From: UBA4660 sp034408895
Lineage (GTDB): Bacteria > Bacteroidota > Bacteroidia > Flavobacteriales_D > Sanyastnellaceae
Direction of reading: 5' to 3'
Assembly (NCBI GenBank): GCA_034408895.1
Contig: JAWXCI010000034.1
Span: 5,918 to 69,917, forward strand
Length of the DNA stretch: 64,000 nucleotides
Positions 18,230 through 26,412 of this stretch are shown one piece after another. The notes below the pieces were generated by a model. The model was not told the origin of the DNA. It made no database searches and was given only the letters and a program-made list of their open reading frames with translations. The translations under genes and the position numbers were made by a program. Numbering within the stretch: position 1 is the stretch's first letter; each line of letters opens with the position of its first letter.

Positions 18230-18263
18230 AAATTTTCTACCAAACGTAATTTGACTTAAGCTA

Positions 18264-19328
18264 TCAGATGATGAGCATGGCATCGCCATAGGCCCAGAAA
18301 CGGTATTTCTCTTTGATGGCGATTTGATAGGCCTCCATTATCAGCTCATGTCCACCAAAGGCAGCGGTCATCATCAACAATACGCTTTCCGGGTTGTGGA
18401 AATTGGTGAGCAGCGAATCGGCAATGCTGAATTCGTAAGGCGGATAAATGAATTTGCTCGTCCAACCGTCAATGGGTTTCAGCATTTTGCCGGTGCTCAT
18501 GCTGGATTCCATGGCGCGAAGGACTGTTGTCCCTATAGCACATATCCTGCGGCCGTAGGTTCTGGCTTCGTTCACCAGGTCCGCAGTGGCGGCAGAGATG
18601 ATTACCTGTTCGCTGTCCATTTTGTGTTTGGTAAGGTCTTCCACTTCCACAGTGCGGTATGTGCCCAGGCCTATGTGCTGGGTAAGTTCGCCAAACACCA
18701 CTCCGCGCAGTTCAAGCCTTTTTATCATTTCGCGGCTGAAGTGCAGCCCGGCAGTGGGCGCGGCCACTGCTCCTTCGTGTTTGGCAAAAATGGTTTGGTA
18801 ACGAAATTCGTCTTCCGGTTCCACTTTGCGCTTTATGTATTTGGGGAGTGGTGTTTCTCCAAGCTGATACACAATTTTCTTGAACTCCTCGTGGGTGCCA
18901 TCATAAAGAAAACGCAGGGTACGGCCGCGGGAGGTAGTGTTGTCTATTACTTCAGCAATGAGTTCATCACCTGTTTCACCGAAATAAAGTTTGTTGCCTA
19001 TCCTGATTTTGCGGGCAGGATCTACCACGGTGTCCCATAGCAGTGTTTCCGCATTGAGTTCGCGCAGCATAAACACTTCTATCATGGAGCCTGTTCTTTC
19101 CTTGTTGGCGTAGAGTCGGGCCGGAAATACGCGAGTGTCATTGGCAATCATTATATCGCCTTCATCAAAATAGCGGGCAATGTCCTTGAACATTTTGTGC
19201 TCCACCTTACCGGATTTGCGATGGATAACCATCATGCGCGATTCATCGCGGTATTTGGCGGGGTATTGTGCAATAAGTTCGGGAGGTAGCTTGTACCTGA
19301 ACTGGCCGAGTTTCAATTGTGATATCAT
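18264..19328 (-). CDS. queA: S-adenosylmethionine:tRNA ribosyltransferase-isomerase
   Basis: A 354-residue enzyme of the queuosine pathway. It moves the ribosyl group of SAM onto preQ1 in the wobble base of GU(N)-reading tRNAs to give epoxyqueuosine. Family hallmarks are present: FRYKLPPELIAQYPAKYRDESRMMVIHR at the N-terminus, IANDTRVFPARL (about 60-72), VAAPTAGLHFSREMI, HIGLGTYRTV, RICAIGTTVLRAMES and TNFHNPESVLLMMTAAFGG near the end. Length is normal for QueA. A -7 box lies at 19390-19397. The gene is in line with truB further upstream on the same strand, but they are separated by about 100 bp. Confidence 0.95.
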   Translation of the reverse strand: MISQLKLGQFRYKLPPELIAQYPAKYRDESRMMVIHRKSGKVEHKMFKDIARYFDEGDIMIANDTRVFPARLYANKERTGSMIEVFMLRELNAETLLWDTVVDPARKIRIGNKLYFGETGDELIAEVIDNTTSRGRTLRFLYDGTHEEFKKIVYQLGETPLPKYIKRKVEPEDEFRYQTIFAKHEGAVAAPTAGLHFSREMIKRLELRGVVFGELTQHIGLGTYRTVEVEDLTKHKMDSEQVIISAATADLVNEARTYGRRICAIGTTVLRAMESSMSTGKMLKPIDGWTSKFIYPPYEFSIADSLLTNFHNPESVLLMMTAAFGGHELIMEAYQIAIKEKYRFWAYGDAMLII

Positions 19329-19389
19329 GGGTGTTTTATTATGCCGAGCGCCCTCGGGATGGGGGATTTATTTACTTTTTGAGCGGGCG

Positions 19390-19397
19390 CGAATGTA
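19390..19397 (-). promoter_or_regulatory. -7 promoter box for queA
   Basis: On the minus strand TACATTCG followed by CGCCCG, 62 bp before the queA ATG. It is nearly identical to the box before atpD (TACATTCGCGCCCG). Confidence 0.45.
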
Positions 19398-19436
19398 AAC
19401 TTTCGTTATGCCTTTGTAAAGAGAAAGTTCTGGATA

Positions 19437-20198
19437 TCAACTAGGGTAAGCGTTTGATAAGGGTCTTGCGATAGAAATTTCTTTCAGCCTCTTCATTATA
19501 TCCTCCGGCAAGTTTGCATCATCTACCCCGAAAGGGGCGCTCTTTGTTCGCCTTAAAGCACTGAGGTAACTGCCGCTTCCCAGTTTTTGCCCAAGGTCGT
19601 TCGCTATGGAGCGGATGTAAGTTCCTTTGGAGCAGCGAATGCGGAAATCCACATGTGGCACTTGGAATCGGACAATGGTAAATTCATTTATGGTAACCTG
19701 GACGGGGCGCATCTCCATTTCTTCTCCTGCCCGGGCCGCCAGGTATGCGCGTTTGCCATTCACTTGTTTTGCGCTATAAATGGGCGGACGTTGCCAGTGT
19801 TCGCCAAGAAACACCTGACTTATTTCCTGAAGCATCTCCAAGGTAATGTGCCCGGTGGCGAAGTTTCCCTGTGGTGCGGTTTCCAAGTCGAAACTGGGGG
19901 TGGTTTGGCCTAGATAAATGGTGCCGGTGTATTCTTTTTCACCGCCCTGAAATTGCCCAATGCTCTTGGTGGCTTTGCCGGTGCACACCACCAGCAGGCC
20001 GGTGGCAAGGGGATCGAGTGTGCCGGCATGGCCTATTTTTAATTTCGGCAATTGCAGCTCGTGCCGGGCAAAATATTTCAGCTTATTCACTACATCGAAC
20101 GAGGTCCATCCCAGAGGTTTATCCACAAGAAGGACTGCGCCAAGGAGAATATCATCCAGCGAAAAATCAGGGTCAGAAAAATGTTTGATGGGTGGCAT
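19437..20198 (-). CDS. truB: tRNA pseudouridine(55) synthase
   Basis: A 253-residue TruB. It makes pseudouridine 55 in the T-loop of tRNAs. Motifs: VLLVDKPLGWTSFDVVNKLK, then KIGHAGTLDPLATGLLVVCTGKATK with the catalytic Asp in GTLDPLA, FDLETAPQG, RPPIYSAKQVNGKRAYLAARAGE and SKGTYIRSIANDLGQKLG. The start is uncertain: ATG 20198 (MPPIKHFSDPDF) is chosen. An ATG at 20225 would also fit, while the open frame to 20294 would overlap the next gene. It lies directly downstream of the acyltransferase gene on the same strand. Confidence 0.93.
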   Translation of the reverse strand: MPPIKHFSDPDFSLDDILLGAVLLVDKPLGWTSFDVVNKLKYFARHELQLPKLKIGHAGTLDPLATGLLVVCTGKATKSIGQFQGGEKEYTGTIYLGQTTPSFDLETAPQGNFATGHITLEMLQEISQVFLGEHWQRPPIYSAKQVNGKRAYLAARAGEEMEMRPVQVTINEFTIVRFQVPHVDFRIRCSKGTYIRSIANDLGQKLGSGSYLSALRRTKSAPFGVDDANLPEDIMKRLKEISIARPLSNAYPS

Positions 20199-20262
20199 TA
20201 TTGATTGCTGCAAACTTATTGGCATGACCATCTTTGAATCTGCCACACTTGTGCAGTACAAA

Positions 20263-22161
20263 TCATTCCTCCAAAAACACAAACCCCTTTGCATTCATAT
20301 ATCCGCGCCAACCTGTATCCAGCCACCGCGCAGCTTCCTGTGGATGTTCTCCTTCAACATCATCACGGCCATTGACCGATGCAATGGAAGCGCCCATTAC
20401 CAAAATTTTCCCCACTGCTCCCGCGGCCAGTTCTTTTCCTGAATCATTTTCATCGGCAATGCGCAGCGCCACACCTGGCAGAGGCTTGCCTATGGAGCCT
20501 CGTTCATAGTTCTCCTGTTCCAGGTCTTTTCCCGCGAGGTCTTTTCCTTTCACGTTGGCAAGGTTCACAGCAATAACCGAAGTAGTTGCATTGAGACCTG
20601 CACAGGTCATCACCGGCAGTCCGCGCTGTTCAAGCACGTCCACAGCATCGTGCTCCGGATCAATATCTGCTGTAAAAATGTTGGTAAGAAACGGGAGATT
20701 GCGCACTTGCGAAAGTTCGGCCAGCGCATTCAGCTGGGTAGGCGTGGTGAGCACCAGCGAGGGCTGATGTTCAAGAAGTTTCTCCATAAAATGTTTTTCA
20801 TCGCATTGCTCGGGCAGCGTTTCAAGGTTTAAATCGGAAATAAGTGGCATCAAAAATTCCAGCACAAAACCGTAGGAGTGAAACAGGTCGAGGTCCGCAA
20901 GCATCATTGAACCTTTGCGGAAAAAATAGACCTGCCTTAAAGCAGTGATAACCGCCATCAGATTGCCGTGCGAAAGCGACACGGAAACCAGTGTATCGTT
21001 CTTTTTTTCAAACAAGATGGTTACCGCATTGGGCACGGGCGAAGTCCATCTGAACCAACTCATCATTTCATTTCTGAACCTCTGCGCACCGCTGCACACA
21101 GGGCTGAGTTTTTTTCCGCTGGCCAGCGATTGCAGAATATCTTCGATGTAAATAATGGTGTGCGCATTGGGTGCCAGGCGAGCGAAAGAAAGATTTCTGG
21201 TAGTGATAAGCGCCCGCAATCCCGACTGGCGAAAAACAGCCAAACGATCTTCATTATCCATATCGGGATGGATGTTTACAATGCACTTATCATTCAACAG
21301 GAGGTAGAGATGGATAAGGAGTGAATCCAGCGATTTGGGCAACAGTACACCCACCGCCTTTTCTCCTTCAAGATGTTCTTTAAGTACAAGGTGTAGCGAA
21401 GAAATTTTACTGCCCAGTTCAGAGAACTCCATCTTATCATTATTGATGCGCCAACTGCCCGAGGGCGCGTTGCAGATATTCTTCAACACGAGACTTGAAA
21501 TTTTTTCGCGGAGCGAAATTCTTTGGGCAAAACTCTCCGCTTCCAGCTCCTTCATTTTTTGGCGCAGATGAAATGCCGTGGTAGCGCCATGCATCGGCTT
21601 GCCAATGTTGATGCGAACCAACCTGCGTAGCGATCTTAGCGATGGAACCACCATTTTCTTTCCACCAGCCCTGTAGGTGTACGGGCTGCCCTGCACATTA
21701 TCAAAGTGAACAGCAATGATGGGTGCTGTTATCATTTGGGAAATATGCTCCACCCCTTTCCGGAACTCGAGCAGTTGCCCTGTGCGGCTCACAGTGCCTT
21801 CAGCAAAAATGGCTACCAGATGCCCTTCATCCAATTGTTCTTTTACAACACGGTTGAACTCTTCGTGCCCTTGTTTACCCATCCCGGTTTCGACAGGAAC
21901 ACAATGGAGGCCGCGCAGCAGGGCATTGAGCATCGGCTTGCGGAAGGTGTGGGCATTCATAATAAAACGCACAGGCCTGGGTAAGCCACACACCAGCAAC
22001 ACAAAATCCATATACGATGTGTGGTTAGCCACAATAAGGGCTCCTCCCTGTTGGGGAATGTGTTCCACACCCTGGATGCGGATGCGGTAAATAATACGAC
22101 CCATCATTCGCACCAACATCCGGAGGCAGGCCCCCATAAATCGCAACCATAACTTTTTCAT
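20263..22161 (-). CDS. PlsC-type acyltransferase fused to a degenerate AMP-binding domain (Aas-like)
   Basis: A 632-residue protein. The N-terminal PlsC acyltransferase is complete: VANHTSYMD (HxxxxD, His47 and Asp52) and IFAEGTVSRTGQLLEFRKG. From about residue 220 on it follows acyl-ACP/AMP synthetases (VGVLLPKSLDSLLIHLYLLLND, QPSLVLTTPTQLNAL, ERGSIGKPLPGVALRI). However, the SGTTGxPKG phosphate loop is replaced by LFEKKNDTLVSVSLSHGNL, the TGD motif reads TGW, and the protein stops just after it (WRGYMNAKGFVFLEE), without the C-terminal lid with its catalytic Lys. The second half is therefore probably not an active synthetase. In Aas the two halves recycle lysophospholipids. Start chosen at MKKLWLRF, 18 bp after a perfect -7 box. 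Confidence 0.85.
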   Translation of the reverse strand: MKKLWLRFMGACLRMLVRMMGRIIYRIRIQGVEHIPQQGGALIVANHTSYMDFVLLVCGLPRPVRFIMNAHTFRKPMLNALLRGLHCVPVETGMGKQGHEEFNRVVKEQLDEGHLVAIFAEGTVSRTGQLLEFRKGVEHISQMITAPIIAVHFDNVQGSPYTYRAGGKKMVVPSLRSLRRLVRINIGKPMHGATTAFHLRQKMKELEAESFAQRISLREKISSLVLKNICNAPSGSWRINNDKMEFSELGSKISSLHLVLKEHLEGEKAVGVLLPKSLDSLLIHLYLLLNDKCIVNIHPDMDNEDRLAVFRQSGLRALITTRNLSFARLAPNAHTIIYIEDILQSLASGKKLSPVCSGAQRFRNEMMSWFRWTSPVPNAVTILFEKKNDTLVSVSLSHGNLMAVITALRQVYFFRKGSMMLADLDLFHSYGFVLEFLMPLISDLNLETLPEQCDEKHFMEKLLEHQPSLVLTTPTQLNALAELSQVRNLPFLTNIFTADIDPEHDAVDVLEQRGLPVMTCAGLNATTSVIAVNLANVKGKDLAGKDLEQENYERGSIGKPLPGVALRIADENDSGKELAAGAVGKILVMGASIASVNGRDDVEGEHPQEAARWLDTGWRGYMNAKGFVFLEE

Positions 22162-22178
22162 TTTTTTGAATTGTTGAC

Positions 22179-22186
22179 CAAACGTA
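22179..22186 (-). promoter_or_regulatory. -7 promoter box for the acyltransferase gene
   Basis: TACGTTTG on the minus strand is a perfect TAnnTTTG match, 18 bp before the ATG at 22161. It argues against the longer reading frame that starts at 22254. Confidence 0.45.
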
Positions 22187-22331
22187 GAGGGCGTTGCAAA
22201 TCCGTGAATGAGAAAAGAGGATGATTCCGTACTTGATGAAATGCGCCATTGCAATCATTCCGCACACTCATTTGCTTTGCTCCTACTGATATTTGGCCAT
22301 CATAAGAAATAGAGATAACGTACTCGAATAA

Positions 22332-23864
22332 ATGGACACACTGAAAGAGACATTGCGCACTTTGCAGCCACAAGAGCAGGCGGAATTCAGCACATATCTT
22401 GTACGCACCGGACGAGGGAGCACACGAAAAGATGTGCAACTTGTGGAAACACTCCTTCATATTGAAAACAAAAAAGGACGCGACAATGCATCCAGGTTGT
22501 ATAGCGACCTTAACATGAATGCGTACCACAGTTTGCGCAAGCGGCTGATGAAACACCTCATGAATTTCATCCTGATAAAACGCCTCGATGGTGATACCAC
22601 ACGATCGGCATCGGTAATGAGTTATTTGTCCATGTCGCGCTTTCTTCTGGAAAGAAATTCGCCACAACTTGCGCAGCACCATCTTCAAAAAGCAGAACAA
22701 ATAGCGGAAAAAACCGGGCAGTGGGATTTGCTCGACAACGTCTACAACGAACAAATTCGCAATGCCGATATGCTGGAATTGAACCTCGCGCAATGCATCC
22801 GCAAATGGGAAACGAACAAGCTGCGTGCAGGGGCCCGCGAGCGATTGATGATTGCACACAGCACCATCCGGTTCCACCTATCAGAAGCGCGAAACAGCGG
22901 CAGCACCCTGGATCCGCAGGAAATAACACGGGTGGCCTTGAGGGAATTTAAACTGGAGCGCGAAGCGCGAAACAACGTTGGGTTTATGCACACTGTGGTG
23001 AGCATGGTGCGCAGCGCAGTTATTTCCACCAAGGACTATCACCGCTTCGAGCCTTATGTGGTGCGCACCTTCCGCAACCTGGAAAAAGCTAATGCCTTTG
23101 AGAAAACCGAAACCGGTTTGCTGCTGGATTTCCATTACATGATTGCTCATTCGAAATACCGGAACCGGAAGTTTGACGAAGCCATCCAATTTCTTTCGCT
23201 CATGGAAAACATACTTTCGAAAAAAAAGAGCCAGCATTTTGCATTCTATTTCCCAAAGTTTATTCTGTTGAAATCTGCCGTTCTCAGTTACAGTGGCGCA
23301 AATCCAGAGGCTGCATTGCTCCTTGAACAAACGTTGAACGACAAGAGGCTGCAACTGGATGCAGGCGCGCGGTTCAACATGCAAATCAATTGGTGTGTAT
23401 ACCTGTTCAATTCCGGGAAATTCAAGTTGGCCAATAAAATTCTTCACGCCTTTGATCACAGCGACCATTGGCTGGAAAAGAAAATGGGCAAGGAGTGGAG
23501 GTTCAAAAAAAACCTGATTGAAATCATAGTGCAGTACGAACTCGGCAACACCGACATTGCCCTCACACGCATCCACCAACTGGAAAAATACTTTTCAGCT
23601 TTTCTCAAACAACCGTACTACCAGCGCGCAAAAATTTTTACCGGATTTATCAGGAGCCTTATTAATGAGCCTGAAATTATCCACACCAAAATTTTCTCCC
23701 AGCGGGTGGAGCAGGCCAACATTATTCTGCCGGGCGACAGCGAAGACATCCAGGCCATCACATTTTTCTGCTGGCTGAAATCGAAAATGGTACGGAAGAA
23801 TTATTATGAAGTGTTGATGGAAGTGTTGAGTGGGATGAAGCCCTCTGCACTTCGGAGTGGATGA
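22332..23864 (+). CDS. Hypothetical all-helical, TPR-like protein
   Basis: A 510-residue cytoplasmic protein with no signal peptide or membrane segment. It is rich in A, L, R, K and E with repeated helical pairs (SPQLAQHHLQKAEQIAEKTGQWDLLDNVYNEQI, KFDEAIQFLSLMENILSK, NPEAALLLEQTLNDKRL, FKLANKILHAFDHSDHW), resembling degenerate tetratricopeptide repeats. The family looks Bacteroidota-specific; no catalytic motif is visible. It is divergent from the acyltransferase gene and convergent with obgE. A scaffold or protein-binding role is only a guess. Confidence 0.7.
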   Translation: MDTLKETLRTLQPQEQAEFSTYLVRTGRGSTRKDVQLVETLLHIENKKGRDNASRLYSDLNMNAYHSLRKRLMKHLMNFILIKRLDGDTTRSASVMSYLSMSRFLLERNSPQLAQHHLQKAEQIAEKTGQWDLLDNVYNEQIRNADMLELNLAQCIRKWETNKLRAGARERLMIAHSTIRFHLSEARNSGSTLDPQEITRVALREFKLEREARNNVGFMHTVVSMVRSAVISTKDYHRFEPYVVRTFRNLEKANAFEKTETGLLLDFHYMIAHSKYRNRKFDEAIQFLSLMENILSKKKSQHFAFYFPKFILLKSAVLSYSGANPEAALLLEQTLNDKRLQLDAGARFNMQINWCVYLFNSGKFKLANKILHAFDHSDHWLEKKMGKEWRFKKNLIEIIVQYELGNTDIALTRIHQLEKYFSAFLKQPYYQRAKIFTGFIRSLINEPEIIHTKIFSQRVEQANIILPGDSEDIQAITFFCWLKSKMVRKNYYEVLMEVLSGMKPSALRSG

Positions 23865-23870
23865 GCGGAA

Positions 23871-24863
23871 TCAATCATTTATCAACCCCCAAATCTTGTC
23901 TTTCAGCATGTCTATATTCATTCCACTGATGGATGAAATAAAAAGGTAGGGAACGCCTTCAGGCAAAAATGGTTTCATCTGATCCATCATCACCTCGTCC
24001 AGCATATCGCATTTGGTTATGGCCAGCAGACGCTGCTTGTCTAGCAGTTCAGGATTGTATTTGCGCAATTCGTTCAAGAGAATTTCATATTCCTTTTTGA
24101 TGTCAGCGACATCGCAGGCAATCATAAAAAGCAGCGTAGAGTTTCTTTCTATGTGACGCAGAAAACGGTGACCAATGCCTTTGCCCTCTGCCGCTCCCTC
24201 TATTATACCGGGAATATCCGCCATTACAAACGAGCGGTCGCCACGATAGCGCACCATCCCGAGGTTCGGAACAAGAGTAGTAAACGGATAATCGGCAATC
24301 TCCGGCTTGGCAGCACTCACCACGGAAAGCAGGGTTGATTTTCCAGCATTGGGAAAACCCACCAATCCCACATCCGCAAGAATTTTAAGCTCAAGAATTT
24401 TCCATATTTCTTGTCCTGGTTCGCCCGGCTGGGTATGGTCGGGCGCCTGGTTGGTGGAGGTTTTGAAGTAGGTGTTGCCTTTGCCACCACGGCCACCGCT
24501 CACCAATATCCGCTCTTCGCCCTCTCGCGTAATCTCGAAATGCACTTCACTGGTTATGGCATCTCGTGCTACTGTGCCCAATGGCACAAGCAGAGTTTCG
24601 TCCTTGCCCTCGCTGCCGGTTTTATTAGCTCCGGTTCCGGCTTCGCCATCTTCGGCTATCACATGTTTCCGGTATTTGAGGTGAAGCAGCGTCCACACAT
24701 CGGTGCTTCCGCGCAGGATAATGTGGCCACCCCGGCCGCCATCACCACCATCAGGACCGCCCATAGGGGCAAATTTTTCCCTGCGGAAATGGCGCGAGCC
24801 GGCTCCACCCTTTCCGGTGCGGCAACAGATTTTTACGTAGTCAACAAAATTGGATTCGGCCAA
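23871..24863 (-). CDS. obgE: Obg-family GTPase
   Basis: A 330-residue GTPase. The glycine-rich Obg fold fills residues 1-160 (FVDYVKICCRTGKGGAGSRHFRREKF, GGPDGGDGGRGGHI). The G domain follows: G1 GFPNAGKST (about 168), G3 DIPGIIEGAAEGKGIGHRFLRHIER, G4 TKCDMLD and G5 SSISG. The C-terminal OCT extension of some Obg proteins is absent, as in many Bacteroidota. It acts in large-subunit ribosome assembly and stress signalling. The 24864-25112 gap before adk holds no recognisable gene. Confidence 0.95.
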   Translation of the reverse strand: MAESNFVDYVKICCRTGKGGAGSRHFRREKFAPMGGPDGGDGGRGGHIILRGSTDVWTLLHLKYRKHVIAEDGEAGTGANKTGSEGKDETLLVPLGTVARDAITSEVHFEITREGEERILVSGGRGGKGNTYFKTSTNQAPDHTQPGEPGQEIWKILELKILADVGLVGFPNAGKSTLLSVVSAAKPEIADYPFTTLVPNLGMVRYRGDRSFVMADIPGIIEGAAEGKGIGHRFLRHIERNSTLLFMIACDVADIKKEYEILLNELRKYNPELLDKQRLLAITKCDMLDEVMMDQMKPFLPEGVPYLFISSISGMNIDMLKDKIWGLIND

Positions 24864-25112
24864 GGTTTCAGTGTTTCAAATTTCAAGTATCGTGATAATA
24901 TTTTTCCGCAGCACATTGTGTGTGCAACTGAACTTTGCCTGTGATATGGTGAGTCATTCCACTGCGTGTTGCAATGTGCGGGGGCAAAGGTGGAATCCTT
25001 TGGCGTAATGTCGCCAGCCTTTTTTAGAAAAACAAAAATGAGCTTAATGGTTTCTTGCCCCAATCCTACTCGTCAGACAGAGCTATCGGTGTAGCCTGTT
25101 GCCGCCCTATAC

Positions 25113-26276
25113 CTAGCGGGAGGCCTTTTGTTTTTTGGGTGATGGTTTTTTCGCACTGGATTTCTTCTTCACCACCGGCTTCACCACCGCTTTCTTTTTG
25201 GGTGATGGTTTTTTCGCGCTGGATTTCTTCTTCACCACAGCTTTCACCACCACTTTCCTTTTGGGTGATGGTTTTTTCGCACTGGGTTTCTTCTTCACCA
25301 CCGGCTTCACCACCGCTTTCTTTTTTGGTGATGGTTTTTTCGCGCTGGATTTCTTCTTCACCACAGCCTTTACCACCGCTTTCTTTTTTGGTGATGGTTT
25401 TTTCGCGCTGGATTTCTTCTTCACCGCTTTCACCACCACTTTCTTTTTTGGTGATGGTTTTTTCGCGCTGGATTTCTTCTTCACCACCGCCTTTGCCACC
25501 ACTTTCTTTTTTGGAGATGGTTTTTTCGCAACAGTTTTATTCTTTACAATTGCCTTCGCCACTGCTTCCTTTTTGGCTGATGGTTTAGGTACTGATTTAT
25601 TTTTCACAGTTGCCTTTTCCACACTTTGCGTGGCTATTGCCTTTTGCCCCCGATAGTTGTCGGGGCTGTCCATTGCCTGTTGCTCATTGCCCATTGTCAC
25701 TCCCTCACCTTTCTCTACCACCTTCGATATAAGTTCAAAAATCTCGTCAATAGAACCCATGCCATCAATGCCTTTGTACTTCTTCTGTTTGCGGTAATAA
25801 CCCGCCACCGGTGCTGTCTCGTTTTTGTAAACAATCAGGCGATTCTTGATTATTTCCGGGTCCATGTCATCGGGCCTGCCATTTACATCACCCCTATGGA
25901 TAAGGCGTTTCTTCGATTGCTCTTCTTCCACTTCGAGGGCAATCATGTAGCTAATAGTCTGACCAATCCTGTTCATGAATTCGTCCAGCGCCTCGGCCTG
26001 TGTTTCCGTTCTGGGGAAACCATCGAAGATGAAACCGCGGGCTTTGGGGTGTTTCTTCAATTCCTCGCCCAACATGCCGATGGTAACATCATCAGGAACT
26101 AAGGCACCGCGCTCCATGTAGTTGCGGGCAAGTTTCCCCAACTCGGTTTCTGAGCGGATGTTGTAACGGAAAATATCACCCGTGCTGAGGTGTACAAGGT
26201 TGAAACGCTCCACCAGTTTGGCGCTCTGGGTTCCTTTTCCCGCCCCGGGCGGTCCGAAGAGTACAAGGTTCAACAT
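25113..26276 (-). CDS. adk: Adenylate kinase with a long lysine-rich, histone-H1-like C-terminal tail
   Basis: A 387-residue protein. Residues 1-190 are a complete short-LID adenylate kinase: P-loop GPPGAGKGT (8-16), HLSTGDIF, GFIFDGFPRT (81-90), HRGDVNGRPDDMDPEIIKNRL and IDGMGSIDEIF. It interconverts ATP + AMP with 2 ADP. Bacteroidota enzymes normally end near residue 190. Here a linker (about 191-222) is followed by a tail of about 165 residues made of seven KPSPK units with a period near 21 residues (SSAKKPSPKKKAVVKPVV), like histone H1 or bacterial Hc1-type proteins that bind DNA through SPKK motifs. The linker contains a palindromic intergenic repeat read in frame (SPDNYRG). The tail may bind nucleic acid or polyphosphate; this is inference. 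A frameshift or assembly join between two genes is possible but no break is seen. Confidence 0.9.
   Translation of the reverse strand: MLNLVLFGPPGAGKGTQSAKLVERFNLVHLSTGDIFRYNIRSETELGKLARNYMERGALVPDDVTIGMLGEELKKHPKARGFIFDGFPRTETQAEALDEFMNRIGQTISYMIALEVEEEQSKKRLIHRGDVNGRPDDMDPEIIKNRLIVYKNETAPVAGYYRKQKKYKGIDGMGSIDEIFELISKVVEKGEGVTMGNEQQAMDSPDNYRGQKAIATQSVEKATVKNKSVPKPSAKKEAVAKAIVKNKTVAKKPSPKKKVVAKAVVKKKSSAKKPSPKKKVVVKAVKKKSSAKKPSPKKKAVVKAVVKKKSSAKKPSPKKKAVVKPVVKKKPSAKKPSPKRKVVVKAVVKKKSSAKKPSPKKKAVVKPVVKKKSSAKKPSPKKQKASR
25119..25541 (-). repeat. Tandem repeat array, about 63-bp units, encoding the adk tail
   Basis: Seven imperfect units, each encoding KKxSAKKPSPKKKxVVKxVV, with one shorter unit. 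Because the units are nearly identical at DNA level, the copy number is prone to change by slippage or recombination and may differ between strains or assemblies. Confidence 0.85.
25648..25665. repeat. Interspersed palindromic repeat, copy D (inside adk linker)
   Basis: CCCCGATAGTTGTCGGGG, a perfect stem apart from the central bases. It is flanked by GCTGTCCATTGCC, close to the GATGTCCATTGTC flank of copy B. On the minus strand it is read in frame as SPDNYRG between the kinase and the tail. Confidence 0.7.
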
Positions 26277-26311
26277 GCTGTGAAAATTGGTTTGTTATAA
26301 AATTGTGCGGG

Positions 26312-26319
26312 CAAACTTA
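26312..26319 (-). promoter_or_regulatory. -7 promoter box for adk
   Basis: TAAGTTTG on the minus strand, followed by CCCGC, is a perfect TAnnTTTG match 36 bp before the adk ATG. Confidence 0.5.
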
Positions 26320-26412
26320 ACTGCACAGTTTTGTTCTGCTCATTTTGCACAAATAAAATCGAGCTTTCCAAATCCTTTATTTTTCTTTTCCGTTGAAGCC
26401 CTAATAACTTAA

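Noticed and set aside
25119..25541. Regular repeats that might be a CRISPR array
   Set aside because: Units are contiguous with no unique spacers, keep a protein reading frame and lie inside adk.
25055..25656. Two long plus-strand frames rich in F, T, S and W over the adk tail
   Set aside because: They are the antisense reading of the lysine-rich repeat; the low-complexity repeats FFFTT and SSPP simply mirror KKK and KKP codons. The minus-strand frame is continuous with a real kinase.
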